Assembly: GCA_028712575.1 (NCBI GenBank)
Contig: JAQTPU010000028.1
Location: forward strand, 1-9,378
Direction: 5' to 3'
Length of the DNA stretch: 9,378 bases
Source: Candidatus Iainarchaeum sp.
Lineage (GTDB): Archaea; Iainarchaeota; Iainarchaeia; Iainarchaeales; GCA-2688035
The notes below the pieces were generated by a model. The model worked only from the letters and a program-made list of their open reading frames with translations, did no database searches and was not told where the DNA came from. A program made the position numbers and the translations under genes. Below, piece after piece: positions 5,193-9,378 of the stretch (its first letter is position 1; each line of letters starts with the position of its first letter).

Positions 5193-7253
5193 TCACAAAA
5201 CCCCGGATTTTTCCGGCCTTGTTGCCCCGTCGTTTTCCTTGTCCCTGTTCAAAACATAAATGCTTCCAGAGGCGGCTTTTTCCATTTCCCTGTCATGCGT
5301 GATAATAAAAATCTGTTCCACTAGTTCCGGCAGTTGTTCGCGCATTATTTTGCTTAAAACACTTACTGATTGCCTGTCGAGATTATGGGTTGGCTCGTCA
5401 AGAATAAGCCAGGAAAGATTCTGTGCCAGAACCAGGGAAAAGGCAATTCTTATGCAGAGCGCGGCAGCGCTTCTTTCTCCTCCGCTCAAAATCCCTTCCA
5501 CACGCACCCAGTTTTCATTCCTGTCCCGTACCTTTAACTCATAGCTTCCTTCTTCAATCTCAAGCCTTGCGCTTGTGTAATCCCCGTAAGGATAGATTTT
5601 CTGCCAGATGTCGTTCATTGCAATATTGATGTTTTCCACAAGGACCAGGCGCAGTTCTCCCTGCACTGCTTTCAGGGAGTTTGTAAACAAAACAATTTTT
5701 TCCTGGGCTTTTGTTAATTTCTTAATTGATTCTTCCAGTTCAGCAAGCTGCTTTTTCGCCTCCTCTGCTTTTTTCAGGCTTTCTTCAAAGGCAAGAATAA
5801 TTTCAGCATTGTTCTTTCTTTCCCTTTCAAGCGATTCCGCAAGGCTTCTTGCCTCAACAACCTCCCCCTGTTTTTTCCTCAAGGTGTCTTCGTCAAAACC
5901 TGTTTTTTCAAGCAGCTTTTCAGTTTCCTCTGCGTCCTTTTCAATTTCCAGCAACTGGTTTTCCTTTTTTTCAAGCGCCCCAATCTCTTTTACAAGAGTT
6001 TTGCATTCAAGCGCGATTTCCCTTTCGGCATCCCTCTTTTTTGCAAAACCTTTTTTTTCCAAATTTTTGCCGCCAAGATTTTCCTTCAGCCTTTTCATTT
6101 TTTCAAGCAGCTCTTTCTGTTTTTCACCTATTTCTTTTTTTTCCTTTTCATTTTCAAGGTGAAGATGCTTTTTTGTGTCCTCCCCAAGGGGGCTCTTGCA
6201 AACAGGGCAGTGGGCCTTTGCGCCATTTAGTTCCCGCAGGGCTTTTTCTATCTGCAGGATTTTTTCTTCAAGCAGGCCCTGTTCCCGTATCAGGGAAGAA
6301 GCGCTTTCCTGCAGGCCTGCAATTTCGGCTTCGGCTTCTTTTTCGCTTTTTTCAAGCCTTAAAATTTCCTTTTCAGCTGCAAGGCACTCCTTTTCAATTT
6401 CTCCGGCTGATTTTCCTTTCAGGGACTTTTTTGTTTCAAGAATGTTTTTTTCAAGCTCTTTTTTCATTCCCTGCAACGAAAAAAGCCTTTCCTTCAGGGA
6501 GCGGAATTCCTTCCACTTGCCTTCAAGAAGGGTTTCCTCTTTTTTTGCCTTTTCAAGCGCAATTTTTGCATCAAGGGCCTTTTCAGAAAGCGCCCCCTGG
6601 ATTTTATGCTTTTGCGCAATTTTGTTTTTTATTTCGGAAACTTCCTTCCCGTCAAAAATCCTTTTCTGATTCTCAACCCAGTTTTTTCTCTCCGCGGCTG
6701 TTTCCTTTATTTTATTTCCAAGGGAAACAGAGTTTGCCCTTGCCTCTTCGTATTTCTGCAAATCAAGCAGTTCGTCAAACTGCTCTTTTCTCTGCGCAGG
6801 GGAAAGTTTCAAAAAAAAGTCTATTTGGTTCTGTTCGGAGTAAACTGCCCTGCTGAACAAATCATAATCAATGTCAAGGCTGTTTTCAACCGCATTTGTA
6901 ACATCGCTTACTTTCGGCCCTGCAAGCAGTTTTCCATCACAGGATACTCTTGCCTCGTTTGTGCCTTTTCTTTTAATTGCCCTTTCAACCGAAAATTCCT
7001 TTCCGTTATAGTCAAACTCAAGCCTTACTTTTGCAAAATCCTCCTTGTTCGGCTTGCTTGTAATGACCTCTTCGAGGGAAAGCCTCCTGTTCTGCAATGC
7101 AGGAAAAGTCCCGAAGAGCGCAAAGCACATCGCATCAAGTATCGACGATTTGCCGCTGCCCATGCTTCCCACAAGGACATTAGTGCCCTTTTCAAATTCA
7201 AACTCGCTTCTTGCATGGGTGCGCCAGTTCTCAAGGACAACGCGTTTAATCAT
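5193..7253 (-). CDS. rad50: Rad50 ATPase with zinc hook, short coiled coil
   Basis: An SMC-like double-strand-break repair ATPase, 686 residues. It has Walker A GSMGSGKSS (29-37), a Q-loop region YSEQNQIDFFL (138-148), and a first coiled-coil arm from about 165 to 345. The zinc hook is C349-P-V-C352, which dimerises two Rad50s around one zinc. The second arm runs to about 545. Then come the signature LSGGERSAA (589-597), Walker B WLILDEP (615-621), D-loop HNLD and the switch ITHD (651-654). Family members act with the nuclease Mre11 to tether and trim DNA ends. At 686 residues it is clearly shorter than the roughly 850-900 of typical archaeal Rad50, with the loss in the coils. Upstream lies no mre11, only a region of tiny frames. 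No Shine-Dalgarno is seen. A TATA-like CTTTTTTAA lies about 32 nt before the ATG. Confidence 0.94.
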   Translation of the reverse strand: MIKRVVLENWRTHARSEFEFEKGTNVLVGSMGSGKSSILDAMCFALFGTFPALQNRRLSLEEVITSKPNKEDFAKVRLEFDYNGKEFSVERAIKRKGTNEARVSCDGKLLAGPKVSDVTNAVENSLDIDYDLFSRAVYSEQNQIDFFLKLSPAQRKEQFDELLDLQKYEEARANSVSLGNKIKETAAERKNWVENQKRIFDGKEVSEIKNKIAQKHKIQGALSEKALDAKIALEKAKKEETLLEGKWKEFRSLKERLFSLQGMKKELEKNILETKKSLKGKSAGEIEKECLAAEKEILRLEKSEKEAEAEIAGLQESASSLIREQGLLEEKILQIEKALRELNGAKAHCPVCKSPLGEDTKKHLHLENEKEKKEIGEKQKELLEKMKRLKENLGGKNLEKKGFAKKRDAEREIALECKTLVKEIGALEKKENQLLEIEKDAEETEKLLEKTGFDEDTLRKKQGEVVEARSLAESLERERKNNAEIILAFEESLKKAEEAKKQLAELEESIKKLTKAQEKIVLFTNSLKAVQGELRLVLVENINIAMNDIWQKIYPYGDYTSARLEIEEGSYELKVRDRNENWVRVEGILSGGERSAAALCIRIAFSLVLAQNLSWLILDEPTHNLDRQSVSVLSKIMREQLPELVEQIFIITHDREMEKAASGSIYVLNRDKENDGATRPEKSGVL

Positions 7254-7280
7254 AGCAGTAAAAATAGCTTGGGAAATTGC

Positions 7281-7290
7281 TTAAAAAAGG
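7281..7290 (-). promoter_or_regulatory. TATA-like box for rad50
   Basis: On the minus strand CCTTTTTTAA is centred about 32 nt before the rad50 ATG (7253). With the usual distance to the transcription start, this gives a leader of only about 5-8 nt, matching the absence of a ribosome-binding site. Confidence 0.4.
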
Positions 7291-7334
7291 ATGGAAATGG
7301 GAAAGAATAATAATGTAAGTACCGAAAATCTATA

Positions 7335-7510
7335 ATGAACAGGCGAATAAACAAGCTCAGAAGAGCCAATAAGGCTTCAGTGCAAGGTTCAGCTCCTGCG
7401 ATGCGCCTGAAAATGCAAAAGTATTTTTAGGAATCAGGGAGAATTATTATTCCGGCGAGGAAATAAAGGAGTGGATTAAGAATGGCAAAATCAAGGAATT
7501 CAAAAGATAA
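7335..7510 (+). pseudogene. Possible frame-disrupted small gene
   Basis: Two partial reading frames follow each other. ATG 7335 opens a 31-residue frame (MNRRINKLRRANKASVQ and on) ending at 7430. A second frame, open after TAA 7370-7372 and closing at TAA 7508-7510, has no ATG but reads like protein: DAPENAKVFLGIRENYYSG followed by EEIKEWIKNGKIKEFKR. A single-base change near 7385-7400 would join them into a protein of about 59 residues. The second frame could otherwise start at GTG 7421. The 369-nt stretch 7254-7622 has no larger gene. I do not recognise the family, and the call is weak. Confidence 0.3.
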
Positions 7511-7604
7511 ACTGCGGAGCAAAATTGTTTCGGAAGAAATAACCGAATTTAACCGGCTTGTAAAAGGCCACGAAAAGCTTCTGGAAGCAATAGGCAAATT
7601 ATAA
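7482..7604 (+). CDS. Small 40-residue charged protein, unknown
   Basis: ATG 7482 to TAA 7602-7604 encodes 40 residues: MAKSRNSKDKLRSKIVSEE, then ITEFNRLVKGHEKLLEAIGKL. The second half looks like one amphipathic helix with good codon content, the kind of sequence seen in small archaeal accessory or antitoxin-like proteins, but I cannot name a family. GGAG at 7468-7471 lies 10 nt upstream. Its first 29 nt overlap the end of the preceding small frame (stop 7508-7510) in another register. Such overlap is common in two-gene modules such as toxin-antitoxin pairs. No toxin is recognised beside it. Confidence 0.4.
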   Translation: MAKSRNSKDKLRSKIVSEEITEFNRLVKGHEKLLEAIGKL

Positions 7605-7622
7605 ATTCAGTACTAGGCCGCG

Positions 7623-7880
7623 TTAAAGCAGTGTCATGTTTTCCACTTCTGCATTTTCAATGTTTTTTAATGCTGATACTTCTTTCTGCATTGCTTCCAA
7701 TGCGCCTTCTTTTTTTTCTTCAATCAGAATAGCTGTTTTAATAATTTCAATGCCAAATCCAATCGGGACCTTTTGGACGTCTTTTACTGCGCCGTTCTTT
7801 ATTGCCTTCAGCTCTGCAATTGCCTCTTCTATCTTGTCTTCTTTCGGAGTAATCTTCATTATGACAATTGTTTTTCCCAA
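7623..7880 (-). CDS. ef1b: Translation elongation factor 1-beta (aEF-1beta)
   Basis: An 85-residue protein matching archaeal EF-1beta, the nucleotide exchange factor that recharges aEF-1alpha with GTP during translation. The family pattern is present: the opening strand KTIVIMKITPKEDK, then a helix, then KDVQKVPIGFGIEIIKTAILI (family: hKxexEPIAFGLxALxvxvxv), then a helix and ENAEVENMTLL (family: IexVexVEVxxvxrx). The length is normal. The start is TTG at 7880-7878, with GAGGG six bases upstream; the first ATG in frame comes seven codons later and would cut the first strand. It begins 16 nt after the stop of the zinc-ribbon gene, so the two form a translation operon, an arrangement conserved in many archaea. 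Confidence 0.88.
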   Translation of the reverse strand: MGKTIVIMKITPKEDKIEEAIAELKAIKNGAVKDVQKVPIGFGIEIIKTAILIEEKKEGALEAMQKEVSALKNIENAEVENMTLL

Positions 7881-7896
7881 GGCAATCCCTCTGTTG

Positions 7897-8052
7897 TTAT
7901 GGCCCGATAAATCCGCATTCAGGGCACTTGTATGTTTTGGCTGTTTTTCTGCAGTGCAGGCATCGAATTATCCGCTCTTTTCCGCATTGCGGGCACTTAA
8001 ACTCGACATAGTCGCTTACTACTTCCCTGTTGCATGTGCTGCAAGTCTTCAA
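7897..8052 (-). CDS. Four-CxxC zinc-ribbon protein of the translation-linked COG2888 type (TTG start)
   Basis: A 51-residue protein from TTG 8052-8050 to TAA 7899-7897. It has four CxxC knuckles: C4-S-T-C7, C20-P-Q-C23, C31-L-H-C34 and C43-P-E-C46. It ends YKCPECGFIGP, almost the same as the ending of the haloarchaeal zinc-finger protein HVO_2753 (ECPDCGFMGP). That family is annotated as a predicted Zn-ribbon RNA-binding protein with a role in translation and is typically encoded next to aEF-1beta, as here. The TTG start is supported by GGTGA five bases upstream and by a TGA stop directly before the TTG in frame, so no longer version is possible. Because it lacks ATG and is short, an automated caller could miss it. 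Confidence 0.88.
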   Translation of the reverse strand: MKTCSTCNREVVSDYVEFKCPQCGKERIIRCLHCRKTAKTYKCPECGFIGP

Positions 8053-8145
8053 TCAAATCACCATTAACCTAGCAAAACCATTAAAATGCAAAAAAATAAT
8101 TAGATTATATTTATTTGCAATTACACAATTCTTTAATAAGAGAGG

Positions 8146-8157
8146 TTTTTAAATTTA
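8146..8157 (+). promoter_or_regulatory. TATA-like box of the methyltransferase gene
   Basis: TTTTTAAATTTA, preceded by a purine run AAGAGAGG that could serve as a TFB-recognition element, is centred about 34 nt before ATG 8185. The predicted leader is under 12 nt, so translation would be leaderless or nearly so. The same 132-nt gap must also hold the promoter of the divergent zinc-ribbon/aEF-1beta operon. On that strand AAATAAATATAATC (about 8103-8116) is a weak candidate. Confidence 0.45.
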
Positions 8158-8184
8158 ATTACGGAGCCAGGCAAGACGGTTAGT

Positions 8185-9066
8185 ATGGTTTCTAATTCCA
8201 AGGGCTTTGATGTCCGCATTGTTGATTTCAGCCTAATCCACAACCACAAGAAGAAAGATGCTGAAAAACTCTTGGAAATAATCAATCCAAAGCAAGGCCA
8301 GGCAATATTGGACGCAATGTCCGGATACGGGGCTGTTGCGCTTGAAATATTTGACTTTGCCAAAAAGAATGCGATTAACCTTGACCTGTATCTTCTTGAT
8401 GAAAGCAAAGTCCAGATAGAACGCTCCAAACAAAACCTTCTTGGCCTAGGCCCAGACCGCTTTGTAAAGTCGGATATAAGAAAAACCATTTTTTCGGACG
8501 CCTTCTTTGACACTGTAATAATAAAAATGGGAATTCATGAACTCCCTAAAAAGCACCAAAAAGCAGTTTTCAAAGAAGTTTTCAGAATATTAAAAAAAGG
8601 CGGAAAACTTGTTGTCTGGGACTTATCTTTTTTGAATCCGGAAACCCAAAAGGTTTTCCAGGACATTATACGCAAAAAAGACAGATTAGCGGGGTTTGAC
8701 GAGCTTGTCAGGAAAAGATATTTCCCTCGAAGGCAAGAATTATTTTGCCTGTTCAAAGAAACAGGTTTTGAAAGTGTGTCAGTTGTTCACAAAATTGATG
8801 CAAAGCTTTCAATGAGAGTGCGGGAATCAGAGCTTGTTTCAAAAAACAGGCAGGAACTAATCGGGAAAAAAGGAACCCTATCAAAGAAAGACGAATCTGC
8901 CCTCAAAAAGCTGGGCAAAAAACGCTGCGATGCACTTGTGTCTTTTGCAAAAAAATACATGAAATCTGTTCCCGCCAATGTAAAGCTGCAGTTTGCATGT
9001 TCTGAAACAAAAAACGACATTCACTTAACGCCTAACAAAGAAATAATTGTCGGCTACAAAAACTAA
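8185..9066 (+). CDS. Class I SAM-dependent methyltransferase, substrate unknown
   Basis: A 293-residue protein with a Rossmann-fold methyltransferase core. It has motif I ILDAMSGYGAVALEI (41-55; the E/DxGxGxG loop appears as DAMSGYG), then motif II acidic D72 after a hydrophobic strand (LDLYLLDESKVQIERSK). The motif IV strand is FFDTVIIKMGIHELP (107-121), and the post-motif helix plus strand RILKKGGKLVVWDLS (134-148) is typical of UbiE/Methyltransf_11 enzymes. The remaining residues from about 155 to 293 form a Lys-rich C-terminal region (KNRQELIGKKG, KKLGKKRCDALVSFAKKY) that I do not recognise; it may choose the substrate. No substrate can be named. It stands alone, divergent from the translation operon and upstream of the palindrome. 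ATG 8185 lacks a Shine-Dalgarno. Confidence 0.85.
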   Translation: MVSNSKGFDVRIVDFSLIHNHKKKDAEKLLEIINPKQGQAILDAMSGYGAVALEIFDFAKKNAINLDLYLLDESKVQIERSKQNLLGLGPDRFVKSDIRKTIFSDAFFDTVIIKMGIHELPKKHQKAVFKEVFRILKKGGKLVVWDLSFLNPETQKVFQDIIRKKDRLAGFDELVRKRYFPRRQELFCLFKETGFESVSVVHKIDAKLSMRVRESELVSKNRQELIGKKGTLSKKDESALKKLGKKRCDALVSFAKKYMKSVPANVKLQFACSETKNDIHLTPNKEIIVGYKN

Positions 9067-9093
9067 CAGGCAACAATCTTTTTCTCAAACTTG

Positions 9094-9237
9094 CCGCCTC
9101 CCAATTAATCGAATTTTTTCTTAGGACTCGAATTTTCTCGGCTTAAAGCTTTGCCTTCTGTTGAAGGTCAAAGCGTTTAATGCCTCCAAAATTCGCAAGA
9201 CGTCCACGAAAAAATTCTTTTATTTAATTGGAGGCGG
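9094..9237 (+). repeat. 144-nt imperfect palindrome covering the start region of the next gene
   Basis: The whole segment can fold back on itself, by my count with about 55 base pairs. The outer stem is CCGCCTCC (9094-9101) with GGAGGCGG (9230-9237), continued by AATTAA with TTAATT. Next is GAATTTTTTC (9111-9120) with GAAAAAATTC (9208-9217), exact over 10 bp. Then come GGAC with GTCC and CGAATTTT (9129-9136) with AAAATTCG (9188-9195). A central hairpin of 19 pairs runs 9140-9158 with 9163-9184 around a TGTT loop, with three single-base bulges. Only small internal loops interrupt it. The right arm contains GGAGG (9230-9234), the ribosome site of the gene at 9243. It may be a structured leader, a stand-alone RNA or a MITE-like insertion. 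No clear target-site duplication is visible at the edges. Confidence 0.8.
9230..9234 (+). promoter_or_regulatory. Shine-Dalgarno GGAGG inside the palindrome arm
   Basis: GGAGG ends 8 nt before ATG 9243 and is the strongest ribosome-binding site in the window. It is paired in the long hairpin with CCTCC at 9097-9101. It could instead pair with TGCCTCCAA at 9181-9189 inside the central stem, so two exclusive structures could hide it. A TATA-like TTTTATTTAA (9218-9227) lies about 21 nt before the ATG. If that were the promoter, the mRNA would be leaderless and this site unused. Confidence 0.5.
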
Positions 9238-9242
9238 TTCGA

Positions 9243-9378
9243 ATGAATTTCGAAAAATTTGAGTTTCCTCTTCCAACACTGGAAGAGATAAAAATAGCGA
9301 AAAGGATTGCTGCAAGCAATCCAGAAGACTTGGATGAAAGAGAAGCCTGGATTCTCAACGAATTTTGCGGAAGTGATT
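9243..9378 (+). CDS. N-terminal part of an unrecognised protein (partial)
   Basis: ATG 9243 opens a frame that runs off the window: 45 residues, starting MNFEKFEFPLPTLEEIKIA and continuing KRIAASNPEDLDEREAWIL. It is acidic, predicted soluble and has no signal peptide. I recognise no family. The start is well supported by GGAGG 8 nt upstream. The only upstream sequence is the palindrome, which begins 27 nt after the methyltransferase stop, so any separate promoter must lie in or before the palindrome. Confidence 0.65.
   Translation, partial: MNFEKFEFPLPTLEEIKIAKRIAASNPEDLDEREAWILNEFCGSD

Noticed and set aside
5608..6856. Long open frames (184 and 335 residues) on the plus strand within rad50
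   Set aside because: They lie antisense to the coiled-coil coding region. They are low-complexity Ser/Phe/Pro-rich translations of Glu/Lys codons read backwards, with no domain or ribosome site.
7636..8067. 143-residue plus-strand frame over the aEF-1beta and zinc-ribbon genes
   Set aside because: It is the complement of two well-identified minus-strand genes, and its Ser/Phe-rich translation matches nothing.
1..9378. CRISPR arrays, tRNA or rRNA genes, and transposase genes
   Set aside because: I found no regularly spaced repeats, no cloverleaf with a TTCRA-type arm, no rRNA-like segments and no transposase motifs. The only repeat-like element is the palindrome at 9094-9237.

Overview
The window is archaeal. 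It encodes RNA polymerase subunit Rpo6/RpoK, ribosomal protein S17e, elongation factor aEF-1beta, the four-CxxC zinc-ribbon protein that often sits beside aEF-1beta, a HerA hexameric ATPase and a zinc-hook Rad50. Short genes, many small zinc-ribbon-like proteins, two styles of translation start and tight packing would fit a small-genome DPANN-type archaeon. That placement is a guess from gene style, not from phylogeny.

Layout. 1-114 is the tail of an unrecognised gene. 125-878 holds a PTP/DSP-fold phosphatase-like protein whose active-site loop lacks the catalytic arginine, followed by a 71-residue zinc-ribbon protein. 901-2430 is HerA. 2572-2889 is an orphan Cys-rich protein that starts on TTG. 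2954-4498 is a 514-residue protein that I read, tentatively, as an inactivated and truncated relative of family-B DNA polymerases. 4651-4857 is rpoK and 4998-5192 is rps17e, separated by a spacer with three hairpins. On the minus strand, rad50 (7253-5193) abuts rps17e stop to stop. 7254-7622 holds only tiny overlapping reading frames. On the minus strand, the COG2888-type zinc ribbon (8052-7897) and aEF-1beta (7880-7623) form a translation operon, both starting on TTG. Divergent from them is a SAM-dependent methyltransferase (8185-9066). Finally a 144-nt imperfect palindrome (9094-9237) ends a few bases before a new gene that starts at 9243 and runs off the window. The right arm of the palindrome carries that gene's GGAGG ribosome-binding site.

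How the genes work together. One theme is DNA repair and processing (HerA, Rad50, possibly the polymerase-like protein). HerA's usual nuclease partner NurA is not recognisable here, and Mre11 is not next to Rad50. The other theme is basal transcription and translation (rpoK, S17e, aEF-1beta, zinc ribbon).

Initiation falls into two groups. Several ATG genes (901, 2954, 7253, 8185) have no convincing Shine-Dalgarno but a TATA-like box about 26-34 nt upstream, suggesting leaderless or nearly leaderless mRNAs. The genes at 2572, 4998, 7880 and 8052 start on TTG or GTG and have a GGTGA-type or GAGGG site just upstream. The most interesting items are the palindrome over the last gene's start and the polymerase-like protein beside HerA.
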